A DNA stretch of 64,000 nucleotides from Psychroflexus torquis ATCC 700755 (GCF_000153485.2 NC_018721.1:1240001-1304000), one strand, 5' to 3'; positions 37,804 to 48,093 are shown, counted from the stretch's first letter. Notes: generated from the letters alone by a model not told the origin. A program made the numbers and translations.

Positions 37804-38925
37804 TACCAATTTAGTTATTAAATGCCGTATTAAAAGCCTTTAGAAAATGATGGTTTCCTGTTATAGATTTAATGGTTTCAGGTTTCATTTCGCAGACCAT
37901 TTCGCTTAGCCATTCTTTTAAACTTTTCATCGATTCGAATCTTTGATTCTTAAATCGATTTTTAATGTATTGCCATACTTGTTCGCATGGGTTTAGTTCA
38001 GGATTGTATGGGGGTATTCTTAACAAGACTATATTTTGTGGCACCTCTATATTTTTTGTAGAATGAAACCCTGCATTATCAATCACTACAATTTTATATT
38101 CCTTTGGATTATGTGTTGAAAATTCCCGCAGATAGGCTTGAAATATGTTAGTACTTACACCATTTATTTCCCAAACAAAAGAGTCTCCGTTTATTGGAGA
38201 GTAACTACCATATAGATAGGTCGTTTTATAAATCTGTTGATAGGTCACTATTGGCTTTACACCGCTAGCAGTTATGTATTTTCCAAGATGATTCATCATT
38301 CCAAATCGAGCTTCATCTTGAAAGTATAAATTAACAGAGTCGTAACTATCTTTATTAAGACTAATTCTAATGTTATCTAGCGTATTAGGGAGTTTTTAAA
38401 AAAGCTTTTTCAGCCTCTACATCTTTTTTGTAGTGAGATTTCCTAGGAGTCTTGGGTTTTGTTTTAAAATGTTGAATCAAATACTCACGGATCCGTTGGT
38501 ACTTAACAACTACGCCATACTCTTGTTCTACCCAATTTTGAGCATCCCAGTATCCCAAAAAAGGATTATTTGGGTCATGTACTCTTTGGGATAAACCCTT
38601 ATGTATTTGTGGTGTAATAATTTTAGACGTTTTATTTTTAGGCTTATCAGTTAACATCATCTCAACCCCACCAGCATTGTAGTTCACAATCCACCTTTCT
38701 AGGGTTCTGATATGAATCCCTAAAAAATCAGCTAATTCTTGTCGGGTTTCAAATTTGCCAGACTTAATGGCTAGCAAACTCTTTAAACGTTTTTCTGCTT
38801 TTAAGGTTTTCTGTTTTAACAAGAGTTTGTTTAGCTCCGAATCTGATTCCTTGATCTCTAAAATTGCTTTTCTTCCCATTCATAAATATACGAAAAATAT
38901 ACGGCAATACAAAACATATTTGGTA
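37804..38925 (-). mobile_element. IS630-type element inserted at the end of a MITE
   Basis: Ends are TACCAATTTAGTTATTAAAT (left) and, read from the right, TACCAAATATGTTTTGTATT; both are followed by TGCCGTAT, with 20 of 27 positions identical. The left flank ATACCAAATTA (37793-37803) and the right flank TTAGACC (38926 on) rejoin to the exact end of the MITE family, so the IS jumped into a TA of the MITE terminus. Confidence 0.85.
37811..38879 (-). CDS. IS630-family transposase in two frames
   Basis: The first frame (38879 to 38385, 164 residues) carries the HTH (ETRQELADFLGIHIRTLERW) and ends KAFLKTP. The second, open from about 38390 to 37811, continues LPNTLDNIRISLNKDSYDSV, YFQDEARFG (first Asp), VVIDNAGFHST (second Asp) and NPELNPCEQVWQ (Glu). 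The break is at a T6A5 run near 38395; a one-base shift joins the frames. Some IS630 elements use programmed frameshifting, but a simple mutation is equally likely. Confidence 0.8.
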
Positions 38926-39127
38926 TTAGACCTATAATGACGCAATAAATCGTTTTACCGATACGAATTCGGCACAGGCTTTTTTCGCCTGCTTTTCATC
39001 AAAAATAATTACCGTAGCTAAGGCTATGCTAGTTATTTTTGATTTCAATCAATCAAAAAACCTGTGCTGAGCTACGTCGTAGTATAATTCAATTTATTCA
39101 TACGGCATTATAAATATAATTTGGTAT
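38926..39127 (-). mobile_element. MITE copy 4, split by the IS630 element
   Basis: This is the full family sequence from TTAGACCTATAATGACGC to AAATATAATTTGGTAT; its missing first bases (ATACCAAATTA) lie at 37793-37803 beyond the IS. The interior palindrome is complete (AAAACCTGTGCTGAGCTACG). Confidence 0.85.
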
Positions 39128-39214
39128 AAGACTACTGTATAGATGTTACGCTTTCGCGAAATCGAAGCTTATAAGAATTTCCTATAATTACATTTGCTCT
39201 GAAAAATTACCAAT

Positions 39215-39243
39215 AAAAAAAGAGACCGTTAAGCCTCTTTTTT
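39215..39243 (-). terminator. Terminator of the glycogen operon
   Basis: AAAAAAGAG and CTCTTTTTT pair around a short loop and are followed by T residues on the minus strand. The hairpin sits about 20 bases after the GH31 stop, the last gene of the operon. Confidence 0.75.
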
Positions 39244-39263
39244 ATACATAAATCACTCTACAT

Positions 39264-41666
39264 TTATTTCCCAACAATATGCAACTCGACAAAATTCTTG
39301 TCCAAATACATGGTTTGAGTTTTTTGATCATAGTTTAAATCTTTAAAAGATATCTTGACATTATCTACCTCAATATATTTGATTTTAAATGGAAGTCCTA
39401 TAAAATTAAAACGCAACGTTTCATATTCTGTCATGTATTTCCCATCTTTATATTGAGAAATAATGATTTCTTTTTCCTTTCCTTTAAAACTTAAATTTCT
39501 AAGACTGAAACGTCCTTTTTTATAGTCATAACCATCTGCTGCATCTTCATAGACAATAGATTTTTCTTTGCCTCTAGTGTAATAAACATCTAGCGTTAAA
39601 AATTCGATTTTCTTCTCTCCTACATACTGCATTACAGGATAACGCGGTATAATAGCCCCAGACTTCACAAATAACGGGATCTCATGAATATCTGCGTCCA
39701 CCCATACTTCTTTCCCTCCAGTAATTGTTTCCCGCGTCCAGAAGTTGTACCACTCGCCTCTTGGGATGTACATTCTTCGTCCTTTGGCATTAGGTTCTAA
39801 TATAGGACAGACTAAAATTTTATCACCGAATAGAAATTCGTCATTCCTATAATGGGTCTGCGCATCTTCTTGATCATAAACGACTAGTGATTTTAACATA
39901 GGCGTTCCTTCTTCAGCATACTGCCAGAAAGTGGTGTATAGGTAAGGAAGCAGTTTATAACGCAGCTCAATAAACTTTCTTGTAATATTAGTAATGTTCT
40001 CATCAAATGTCCACGGCTCTTGATCACCATGATCACCGCTAGAATGCACCCGACAGAAAGGATGAAAAACACCTAGTGCAATCCATCTTGCAAAAAGCTC
40101 TCCAGTGGGCTGCTCTGCAAATCCGCCTATGTCAGATCCTGCAAATGACATTCCTGAGAGTGCCATGCGCTGCGCTTGGATATTTGCAATACTCAAATGT
40201 TCCCAAGTTGCTACATTATCACCAAACCAGCTGGAGGAATATCGTTGTGTACCAGAATAAGCAGATCTTGTGATGACAAATGGACGTTTGGGATATATAT
40301 ATTTCTTTACACCTTCATACGTAGCCCTAGCCATTTGAGCACCATAAATATTATGTGCTTTTCTGTGAGAACATGGGTGTCCATCATAGTCATGACGCAC
40401 GTCATCTGGAAATGTTTTATTAGGCACTCCCATAACCGCAGGCTCGTTCATATCATTCCATATACCAGCAAGTCCATTATCTGCAATCAGTCCTTTAAAC
40501 AAGTCTGCCCACCAGGCTCTTACTTTAGGGTTGGTATAATCTGGAAAATAACATTCTCCTGGCCATACCTTTCCTTTCATATAAGGACCATCAGCTCGTT
40601 TACAAAAATAATCGTTTTCCATAGCTTCTTGATAGACATAATAATCTGGATCTACCTTGATCCCTGGATCTATGATCGCGATGGTCTTAAAACCTTCTTC
40701 TCTTAAATCGCTGATCATTTTAGTAGGATTGGGAAACTTCTCATTATCCCATGTAAAACAACGGAAACCGTCCATGTAGTCAATATCCAAATAAATAGCA
40801 TCACAAGGAATTTGTAGCTCGCGGAATTTTGACGTGATCTCTCTTACATTACTTTCTGGATAATAGCTCCATTTACACTGGTGAAAACCAAGCGCCCATA
40901 AAGGTGGTAATTCTGGTTTACCAGTAAGCTCTGTATAAACACTTACCACACTAGTTACCTCTGGACCATAAATAAAATAATAATCCATGTTCCCCCCTTG
41001 CGCCCAAAAACTGGTCACATGATGACGCTCTTGTGCAAAATCAAAGAAGGATCTAAAAGTGTTATCAAAGAAAATACCGTAGGCAACTTTGTTTTGAAGA
41101 CCTATGTAAAAGGGCACATTCTTATAAAGCGGATCTGTGGTTTTTCCAAATGCATATTGATCTGTTCCCCACATTTCAAATCTTTTGGCACGCAAGTTAT
41201 TATCTGCTGGCTTATCGCCGAGACCGTAATAACTCTCACCAGGCTTTGCTTTCTTAGACATTTTCACTACCTCGCCACCATATTGATAACTTTCTTCATA
41301 ATGAAAACCCAACTCATCTTCACAAATAATAGTTCCTGTGAGGTCAAAAATGCGAGATTTTAAATCGGTCTTTGCGATATGACATACGATCTTTGAGGTA
41401 GTAATCTCGTAGAAATTTTTCTTTTCTACAACACTAAGTTTGTTATAACCTCTATTACTAGTAGCTTCTACCGCATAAGAAAAATCTTTCTCAAGTTCAC
41501 CGCCCGTACCATATTTAAATCTTATAACGCTGTCACGAAAGATTTGTACCTGCAAAATAACACCGTTATCAGCATGAAAAGTGAGCGTATCTACCACATG
41601 ATCAAAAGAGGTTAATTTCCCTGGAAAGACATTTCCTTGACTGTGCAATTCTGTATTTGTAATCAT
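39264..41666 (-). CDS. GH31 alpha-glucosidase
   Basis: The 800-residue protein is a GH31 enzyme: KPELPPLWALGFHQCKWSYY marks the barrel start, GIWNDMNEPAVMG holds the catalytic Asp nucleophile (about residue 405), and FAGSDIGGF the acid/base region. There is no signal peptide, so it is cytoplasmic. It would release glucose from alpha-1,4/1,6 oligosaccharides, for example those from glycogen turnover. It follows glgB by 273 bases on the same strand and precedes a terminator, so it is likely the end of the glg operon. Confidence 0.92.
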   Translation of the reverse strand: MITNTELHSQGNVFPGKLTSFDHVVDTLTFHADNGVILQVQIFRDSVIRFKYGTGGELEKDFSYAVEATSNRGYNKLSVVEKKNFYEITTSKIVCHIAKTDLKSRIFDLTGTIICEDELGFHYEESYQYGGEVVKMSKKAKPGESYYGLGDKPADNNLRAKRFEMWGTDQYAFGKTTDPLYKNVPFYIGLQNKVAYGIFFDNTFRSFFDFAQERHHVTSFWAQGGNMDYYFIYGPEVTSVVSVYTELTGKPELPPLWALGFHQCKWSYYPESNVREITSKFRELQIPCDAIYLDIDYMDGFRCFTWDNEKFPNPTKMISDLREEGFKTIAIIDPGIKVDPDYYVYQEAMENDYFCKRADGPYMKGKVWPGECYFPDYTNPKVRAWWADLFKGLIADNGLAGIWNDMNEPAVMGVPNKTFPDDVRHDYDGHPCSHRKAHNIYGAQMARATYEGVKKYIYPKRPFVITRSAYSGTQRYSSSWFGDNVATWEHLSIANIQAQRMALSGMSFAGSDIGGFAEQPTGELFARWIALGVFHPFCRVHSSGDHGDQEPWTFDENITNITRKFIELRYKLLPYLYTTFWQYAEEGTPMLKSLVVYDQEDAQTHYRNDEFLFGDKILVCPILEPNAKGRRMYIPRGEWYNFWTRETITGGKEVWVDADIHEIPLFVKSGAIIPRYPVMQYVGEKKIEFLTLDVYYTRGKEKSIVYEDAADGYDYKKGRFSLRNLSFKGKEKEIIISQYKDGKYMTEYETLRFNFIGLPFKIKYIEVDNVKISFKDLNYDQKTQTMYLDKNFVELHIVGK

Positions 41667-41939
41667 AGAATAATGGTGTTCAGTACGTTAAAAACAACTT
41701 TAAGAAGATTGTTCTGATAAATGAAAATAGGAAAAACCAACTAAATTACCACGTTATAATTGAGATAGTTACGCCATGAATAGGATTGTGAATTTGATAA
41801 AAAACGGGGCTAAAATTGAGGAATTCACAATAAAATACGATTATATTTTTATTTAATAAAAGAAAAATAGTGAACAAAATCGCAAAACATTAATTATTCA
41901 TATATTATACCAAAGTAAGCCTGCTAAATTAACAAATCT

Positions 41940-43841
41940 CTAAACTCCATAAACCAAAACTCCCAAAGGCGGCAATCTCAATTCTATACTTTGCTTCCTA
42001 TTTTGCCAGTCTTTTTCTTGAGGCGTGAACGATTTTTTCACTACCCTATCAGATCCTCCATATTTCATCTCATCACTATTAAATAACAATTTATATTTCT
42101 TACTAGTTGGTAATCCTATGCGGTAATGATCTCGAACTACAGGGGTCATGTTACAAACTACCACTAGATGAGAATCCTTTCCTTTTCTTATATAACTGAT
42201 CACAGAATTCTCGTGATCATCATAAGAAATCCATTCAAATCCCTCCTTACTAAATTGTTTCTCGTGTAAGGCTTTTTGTTTTTTATACAGCCTGTTCAAG
42301 TCTTTAATCACTTCTTGAATTCCTTGATGTGGCTCAAAATTAGTAAGGTGCCAGTCCAGACTTCCATTAAAGTCCCACTCTTCATGCTGTCCAAATTCTG
42401 ATCCCATCATCAATAAAGTCCCTCCTGGATGTGTGAACATATAAGAATAAAGCAATCTCAGATTAGCAAACTTTTGCCACTCGTCACCAGGCATTCTTCC
42501 TAGAATGGAGCTTTTACCATAGACCACCTCATCATGAGATAAAGGCAACATAAAGTTTTCAGTAAATGCATAAGTCATGGAGAAGGTCAAATCATTTTGA
42601 TGGTGACGTCTGTAAATGGGTTCTTTTTTAAAATATTGCAATGTATCGTGCATCCAGCCCATCATCCACTTCATCCCAAAACCTAAGCCTCCGACAGAGG
42701 TAGGCGCGCTGACCATAGGAAAGCTGGTGCTTTCTTCGGCAATGGTTTGTGTATCTGGATAATTGAGATAAACGGCCTCGTTCATTTCTTTAAGAAAAGC
42801 GATCGCTTCAAGATTTTCTCTACCGCCATATATATTAGGATCCCATTCTCCTTCTTCTCTGGAATAATCTAAGAATAACATACTAGCGACTGCATCTACT
42901 CGCAAGCCATCGATGTGGTATTGATCGAGCCAAAACAGCGCATTAGAAATTAAAAAGCTTTTTACCTCATTACGACCATAATTAAAGATCAAGGATTTCC
43001 AGTCTTGATGATACCCTCTTTTTCTATCTGGATGCTCGTATAAATGTGTTCCATCAAAATAACCTAATCCATGTGCATCTTCTGGAAAATGTGATGGTAC
43101 CCAATCGAGTAGGACACCTATTCCAGCGTTATGACAGGCATTTACCAATTCTTGGAACTCTTCTGGATATCCAAATCTTGCCGTAGGAGCAAAATAGCCC
43201 GTGATCTGATAGCCCCAAGAAGGATCATAAGGGTACTCCATAATAGGCATGAACTCGATATGTGTGAACTGCATCTCTTTTGCATAAGCTACCAGATCAA
43301 TAGAAAGCTCATGATAACTCAAGCTTCTATTCTCTTCCAGTTTCCTTTTCCAGCTGCCTAAATGAACTTCGTAAACAGAATAGGGTGCATCAAGTGCATT
43401 ATTTTTCTTGCGTGATGTCATCCATTCTTGATCGTTCCACTTGGGTTTATAATCATATACAATACTACCCGTGCGAGGTGGATGCTCACAACGACGTGCG
43501 TAAGGATCAGCCTTTTCTGTAACTATATTATTATGTGAAGACTGGATTTTGTATTTATAAGTCGCGCCATGTGCTACGCCAGGAATAAATCCTTCCCAAA
43601 TACCGCTGCTGTCCCAACGCACTTGAAGTTGGTGTTCCTTTTCTGTCCAGAAATTAAAGTCTCCTATGACAGAAACAGTTTTGGCACTAGGTGCCCAAAC
43701 GGCAAAATAAGTTCCTTCCACGCCATCAATATTCATGACATGAGAACCAAACTTCTCATACAATCGGTAGTGTTTACCGCTCTTGAATAAATCAATATCA
43801 AAATCTGTAAAGCGACTGTATGTAATTACATGAGCCATCAT
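41940..43841 (-). CDS. glgB: 1,4-alpha-glucan branching enzyme
   Basis: The 633-residue protein has an N-terminal CBM48 (VEGTYFAVWAPSAKTVSVIG) and a GH13 barrel. The barrel carries DGLRVDAVASM (nucleophile Asp), TIAEESTSFP (acid/base Glu) and LPLSHDEVVYG (third Asp). It introduces alpha-1,6 branches into glycogen in the cytoplasm. Its length matches the shorter GlgB type with one N-terminal domain. The ATG directly abuts the glgC stop, so translation is coupled. The second Met is an equal start candidate. Confidence 0.96.
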   Translation of the reverse strand: MMAHVITYSRFTDFDIDLFKSGKHYRLYEKFGSHVMNIDGVEGTYFAVWAPSAKTVSVIGDFNFWTEKEHQLQVRWDSSGIWEGFIPGVAHGATYKYKIQSSHNNIVTEKADPYARRCEHPPRTGSIVYDYKPKWNDQEWMTSRKKNNALDAPYSVYEVHLGSWKRKLEENRSLSYHELSIDLVAYAKEMQFTHIEFMPIMEYPYDPSWGYQITGYFAPTARFGYPEEFQELVNACHNAGIGVLLDWVPSHFPEDAHGLGYFDGTHLYEHPDRKRGYHQDWKSLIFNYGRNEVKSFLISNALFWLDQYHIDGLRVDAVASMLFLDYSREEGEWDPNIYGGRENLEAIAFLKEMNEAVYLNYPDTQTIAEESTSFPMVSAPTSVGGLGFGMKWMMGWMHDTLQYFKKEPIYRRHHQNDLTFSMTYAFTENFMLPLSHDEVVYGKSSILGRMPGDEWQKFANLRLLYSYMFTHPGGTLLMMGSEFGQHEEWDFNGSLDWHLTNFEPHQGIQEVIKDLNRLYKKQKALHEKQFSKEGFEWISYDDHENSVISYIRKGKDSHLVVVCNMTPVVRDHYRIGLPTSKKYKLLFNSDEMKYGGSDRVVKKSFTPQEKDWQNRKQSIELRLPPLGVLVYGV

Positions 43842-45107
43842 TTAAAGAGAAAATCCTTTAGGGATGACAGCATTTTTCTTAATCACAACAATTCCGTCTT
43901 TTATGACATACGTAGCTGTTTCCGTATCTGTCAAATGTTTACCCCCATTAATTCTTACATCATCTCCTATACGCGCATTCTTATCGATAATGGTATTTTC
44001 TATAAAACAACGTTCTCCTATTCCCAAAAGCACCTCTGGCTTGTCTTTTTCCATGGTTTCTAGCGTCTCATAATCATCATTACCCATCATATAGGTATTG
44101 ATCACTGTTGATTCCTTACCTATTCTTGAACGTATTCCTATGACAGAACGCTCGATTTTTGCGGCATGAATGATACAACCTTCAGCAATGACTGCTTTAT
44201 TTAACTGCGTACCTGTTATTTTTGAGGTGGGCAACATTCTTGCGTTGGTATAAACGCGTTGCTTGAGATCATAAAGATTGAACTCTGGGATATTGTCGGT
44301 AAGACCAATATTAGCCTCAAAAAACGAATCTATATTTCCTATATCCGTCCAGTATCCTTCAAATTGATAGCTCAATATATCATACTTATCAATAGACTGA
44401 GGTATAATTTCTTTACCAAAGTCAATGGTACTTTTATCGTTCATTAACTCGATCAATAGGTCTTTATTAAAAATATAGATTCCCATACTAGCGAGGTGAA
44501 CCTTCCCTTGTTTTTCCATATTATCACTTACTGGACTGGTCCAGTCTGGTAATAAGCTTGTTACTGGTTTTTCAATAAACGAGGTAATAGTGTTATTATT
44601 ATCCGTCTTAAGAATACCAAAAGATGGTGCGTCTTTTGCATTCACGGGAATCGTAGCTAGAGATATTTTTGCTCCTGCATCGATATGTGCTTGGATCATT
44701 TCATTAAAATCCATTTGATACAACTGGTCCCCTGAAAGTATGAGTGCATATTCAAAATCATGTCTTAAGAAATGGTGCATGCTCTGTCGCACGGCATCTG
44801 CAGTTCCTTGGAACCACGCTTTATTATCAGGAGTTTGCTCTGCTGCAAGTACATCTACAAATGCAGAACTGAAAAAGCTAAAGTGATAGGTATTTTTAAT
44901 GTGTCTGTTTAAAGAAGCCGAATTGAATTGAGTCAACACAAACATCCTTTTGATATTAGAATTAATACAGTTAGAAATTGGAATATCAACTAATCGGTAT
45001 TTCCCTGCAATAGGAACCGCTGGTTTGGAACGACTCTCCGTAAGAGGATACAATCTTGTCCCTTGTCCACCACCTAAAATAATACTTAAAACTTTGTCAT
45101 TAATCAT
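43842..45107 (-). CDS. glgC: Glucose-1-phosphate adenylyltransferase
   Basis: The 421-residue enzyme starts with the nucleotidyltransferase loop SIILGGGQGTRLYPLTESRS and has the substrate lysine context IEKP (FIEKPVTSLL). Its C-terminal half is a left-handed beta-helix (GCIIHAAKIERSVIG; RINGGKHL). It makes ADP-glucose from glucose 1-phosphate and ATP, the committed step of bacterial glycogen synthesis. The gene starts two bases after glgA and touches glgB, which gives a tight operon. Confidence 0.96.
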   Translation of the reverse strand: MINDKVLSIILGGGQGTRLYPLTESRSKPAVPIAGKYRLVDIPISNCINSNIKRMFVLTQFNSASLNRHIKNTYHFSFFSSAFVDVLAAEQTPDNKAWFQGTADAVRQSMHHFLRHDFEYALILSGDQLYQMDFNEMIQAHIDAGAKISLATIPVNAKDAPSFGILKTDNNNTITSFIEKPVTSLLPDWTSPVSDNMEKQGKVHLASMGIYIFNKDLLIELMNDKSTIDFGKEIIPQSIDKYDILSYQFEGYWTDIGNIDSFFEANIGLTDNIPEFNLYDLKQRVYTNARMLPTSKITGTQLNKAVIAEGCIIHAAKIERSVIGIRSRIGKESTVINTYMMGNDDYETLETMEKDKPEVLLGIGERCFIENTIIDKNARIGDDVRINGGKHLTDTETATYVIKDGIVVIKKNAVIPKGFSL

Positions 45108-45109
45108 AA

Positions 45110-46516
45110 TCAGTTAGTTATAGAGTTATAAAGTTGTATATACACACTGGCAGATCGGTTCCAAGAATGGTCTATGCTCATGATCTGTCTTCTTATTTTT
45201 TTAAATTTTTTTTGGTCTTTAAAAAATGTTGCTGCTCTCTTTATGGAAGATACCATTTGTTCTACCGTGGTATCTGAATGGGTAAATCCAAAACCTCCAT
45301 CTTCCACATCTACAATAGTATCTTTTAAGCCACCTATGCTTCTTACTACTGGAATGGTTCCATATCTTAAAGAATACATCTGGTTCAATCCACAGGGTTC
45401 TACTCGAGATGGCATCAATAAAAAGTCTGCTCCGGCATAAATCACATGCGATAGCTCTTCATTATAGCCAATATAAGCATTGTATTTGCCTTTAAATTTA
45501 TCTTTAAGGTCCACAAGTCCTTGTTCTGTTTCAGGATCTCCTGAGCCTAATAATAAAATAGAGACTTCTTGATGATTTAGAACTTGCTTAAAAGCTTCTG
45601 GAAAAAGATCAGATCCTTTTTCATAAACCAGTCTTCCTATAAAAACAAAAAGGGGCTTATCAACATCTAAATCATAAGTGTCACATATCCATTTTTTATT
45701 AGCTTTTTTACCACTCAGGTTTCTGAATACTGTATAATTCATTTTTAAGTAGGAATCTGTTGCGGCATTCCAAACCTGAGTATCGATCCCATTGAGAATA
45801 CCAATACATTTATCAGCTTCATGACTGAGCAATCCTTCCAGACCATTGGCCGCTATTTTTAATTCTTCCATATAACTAGGAGAAACCGTATTGACTCGCC
45901 AGGCACATTTTATAGCACAAGCCAGCGGGTTTATATTTCCATACCAATCTAATAAACCAGAGTGTTCTTCATTAAATGCAGGAATCAAATCGATTTGCTC
46001 ATAAGAAAACCAGCCTTGATATTGAGCGTTATGAATACTTAAAACACTGGGTATATTTTTAAAAGCAACAAATTCATCGCAATGTTGCATCATAAAGGGA
46101 ATCAATCCCGTGTGATGATCGTGGCAATGAATCACTTCTGGTAATTGCGTTTGTTTACCTAACCAGTGTAAAGCAACAATTTGAAAAGCCATAAACCGCT
46201 CTGTATCATCGCTAGAGTAAACATAACTTTTAAAAAGCAGCTCAGGAATATCGATCAAATTGAGTTCAAAACCCAGCTCTAAATTTAAGAGTTGAAGCAC
46301 GTTAAATTTATATTCTCTGTCCGCTAATTTAAGCTTCCCTTCATCAATTTTTTTGAATTTATTTTTAGCAATAAATGCCAGGTCGTAAAAGGGCATTATA
46401 ACGCTAGCTTGCTCTCCTAGATCATTTTGATATTTAGGAAGTGCTCCCACAACATCTGCCAGACCGCCTACTTTGGCCACTGGATAACACTCTGCACTTA
46501 CGTGTGTAATTTTCAT
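45110..46516 (-). CDS. glgA: Glycogen synthase
   Basis: The 468-residue GT5 enzyme has the ADP-glucose-binding loop AKVGGLADVVGALPKY (14-29). Its C-terminal region carries FIGRLVYEKGSDLFPEAF and the EPCGLNQMYSLRYGTIPVVR motif. It elongates alpha-1,4-glucan from ADP-glucose in the cytoplasm. It is the first gene of glgA-glgC-glgB-GH31. No clear promoter motif was seen in the 130 bases upstream. Confidence 0.96.
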   Translation of the reverse strand: MKITHVSAECYPVAKVGGLADVVGALPKYQNDLGEQASVIMPFYDLAFIAKNKFKKIDEGKLKLADREYKFNVLQLLNLELGFELNLIDIPELLFKSYVYSSDDTERFMAFQIVALHWLGKQTQLPEVIHCHDHHTGLIPFMMQHCDEFVAFKNIPSVLSIHNAQYQGWFSYEQIDLIPAFNEEHSGLLDWYGNINPLACAIKCAWRVNTVSPSYMEELKIAANGLEGLLSHEADKCIGILNGIDTQVWNAATDSYLKMNYTVFRNLSGKKANKKWICDTYDLDVDKPLFVFIGRLVYEKGSDLFPEAFKQVLNHQEVSILLLGSGDPETEQGLVDLKDKFKGKYNAYIGYNEELSHVIYAGADFLLMPSRVEPCGLNQMYSLRYGTIPVVRSIGGLKDTIVDVEDGGFGFTHSDTTVEQMVSSIKRAATFFKDQKKFKKIRRQIMSIDHSWNRSASVYIQLYNSITN

Positions 46517-46642
46517 AATACTAATTTAGTATCTCACACAGATTAAATTGAATTAACCGGCGTTATTTTTAGAGACCTAAATATAATGGAAGAAACTGAT
46601 ATTTACATAAAATTATCCAATAATAAAAAGTGGATCTGTCGC

Positions 46643-46985
46643 CTAAATAATAGCTTCGTTCATATCTGAGAAAATTTCAAAGGGTTTTGAACTAAATTTA
46701 TTTTCATAAAGCGCTGTATTCCAATTCATAGCACTATGAGTAACTCTGGACATAGCTTTTAAATTATCAATCTCAGCAACTTTTAAATAAACCAGAGGAT
46801 TAACAAAATAGGAATTTACTCTATTTGTTATATAAACCTTCTATAAAATGTTTGTCTATCATCGCTCTTAAAGTTTGAGCATGCTCCACAACCAGTATCT
46901 CCCCTTCTTTTATTTGGTTGACTAAGTAATTTTTAAAAACAAAAACCTCAGAAGACCCTAGGTCGTAATACTTTAATGTGTTAAT
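46643..46985 (-). pseudogene. STAS/SEC14-like domain protein relic
   Basis: The minus strand reads KYYDLGSSEVFVFKNYLVNQ and VVEHAQTLRAMIDKHFIEGL, then after a stop and shift NSYFVNPLVYLKVAEIDNLK and KFSSKPFEIFSDMNEAII. This resembles the small flavobacterial STAS/SEC14-like cytoplasmic proteins from memory. One frameshift near 46830 and a missing start make it a pseudogene. Confidence 0.5.
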
Positions 46986-47034
46986 AAATAGGTACACCAG
47001 TAGGAGTGTTTTTTAAGGTTTAAAATTGGTGTAT

Positions 47035-47298
47035 TTATTTTTTTATCTCTTTACCGTCCCTGCCATACTCTGTTGTTTTGGTGGTGCTTATTCCTCCATT
47101 AGGATTTTACGTTGTTATAATTTTAACGTATAAGTTTTCACCACAGGTATACACAGATTTTTTGATGCGTAGTTCGTATTCAAATTCTTCGATTAGCTCA
47201 GGGTATTCACCTCTAGACTTAGAGCGCTTCGCGATTTTTTATTCCTTATGTAATGTTTCAATAGTTAAGAAGTCTTCTATTTTTAATTCTTTTACCAT
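47035..47298 (-). pseudogene. Small gene with two ochre stops
   Basis: One 88-codon frame from the ATG at 47296-47298 reads MVKELKIEDFLTIETLHKE, stop, IAKRSKSRGEYPELIEEFEY, then KKSVYTCGENLYVKIITT, stop, GGISTTKTTEYGRDGKEIKK and the final TAA. The frame is otherwise intact. No family was recognised. Confidence 0.5.
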
Positions 47299-47373
47299 TT
47301 TCAAAACTGATTTTCTTTATAACATCATTATTTTTATTAGCAAGTGATGTCTTTTTTATTAAAAAAAGCTAGG

Positions 47374-48015
47374 CTATTGGTTTTTTGTACCTATCCAGAC
47401 TGTCCCTTTTGCTGTTCTATAATAGGTCATGTCATCGTCTGTGTGAATCATTGGGTTTCTATTTAGTTGCTTTTTGTACCATTTCTGACTAGCGGTATAC
47501 TCTTTTTTAGAAGCATACACCTCTACTGTTTCGGCTATGTCTTCATTGGTGAAATTATATTCATCCACAGCGTATATCCAAGTAAAGGAATCTAACTCAT
47601 TTTTTAGTTTTCCATAATTTTGAGTGGGCATTATTTTTTGTTTTTCTGGTCGATAGTAAGTGCTATCATAAAAATTTAAATAGCCATCTATAGCACAAAC
47701 AACTTGTGAGTTCTCAATAAAAGGTTGATTCAACCATACAGCCAAATAATAGGGTTGATCTAGTGTTTTTAATTGTGTTTCCCAACTATTAAAAATTTCG
47801 ACTAAACTTTCTATAATTAATTTACGTGCTTTGCGTTGCGGTTTTGGTATTCCTGCACCTGTTATAGAAATATCGCTAAAAGGTCGTACCCACACTTTCT
47901 CGTAATTTCTTTGGTAGTGAAGTAGGTAGTCTAGATCTAGGATAAGGCTATCGTTTTTCCAGTTTTCGATGTTCTTAAAAATACGCTGATGTCCTCTTAG
48001 TTTTTTTGTGTCCAT
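47374..48015 (-). CDS. Hypothetical protein
   Basis: The 213-residue soluble protein has no signal peptide and is rich in Tyr and Trp (ITGAGIPKPQRKARKLIIES; SWETQLKTLDQPYYLAVWLN; TYYRTAKGTVWIGTKNQ). No family was recognised. It lies on the same strand as, and downstream of, the caspase-like gene and a relic of a related gene, but 430 bases away. There is no evidence that it is part of that system. Confidence 0.7.
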   Translation of the reverse strand: MDTKKLRGHQRIFKNIENWKNDSLILDLDYLLHYQRNYEKVWVRPFSDISITGAGIPKPQRKARKLIIESLVEIFNSWETQLKTLDQPYYLAVWLNQPFIENSQVVCAIDGYLNFYDSTYYRPEKQKIMPTQNYGKLKNELDSFTWIYAVDEYNFTNEDIAETVEVYASKKEYTASQKWYKKQLNRNPMIHTDDDMTYYRTAKGTVWIGTKNQ

Positions 48016-48056
48016 GTGATTTTTTTATGTCCTTTTAGTGACTGTAGAAGTACTCT

Positions 48057-48091
48057 GGAATAGTTAGCCAATTGAATTGGCTAACTATTCC
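48057..48091. terminator. Perfect 17-bp inverted repeat
   Basis: GGAATAGTTAGCCAATT and AATTGGCTAACTATTCC are exact complements around a single G. The structure follows the caspase-tail relic by two bases and precedes the 47374 gene, so it is probably the original terminator of the lost caspase paralog. Confidence 0.65.
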
Positions 48092-48093
48092 AA

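Noticed and set aside
37811..38879. Programmed frameshift as the firm explanation for the two-frame IS630 transposase
   Set aside because: The slip site T6A5 is suggestive, but the required shift is not the common -1 type, and decay is just as likely; kept only as a possibility.
40176..40706. Frames opposite the GH31 and glg genes
   Set aside because: They lie antisense to strongly supported enzymes and have no family features.
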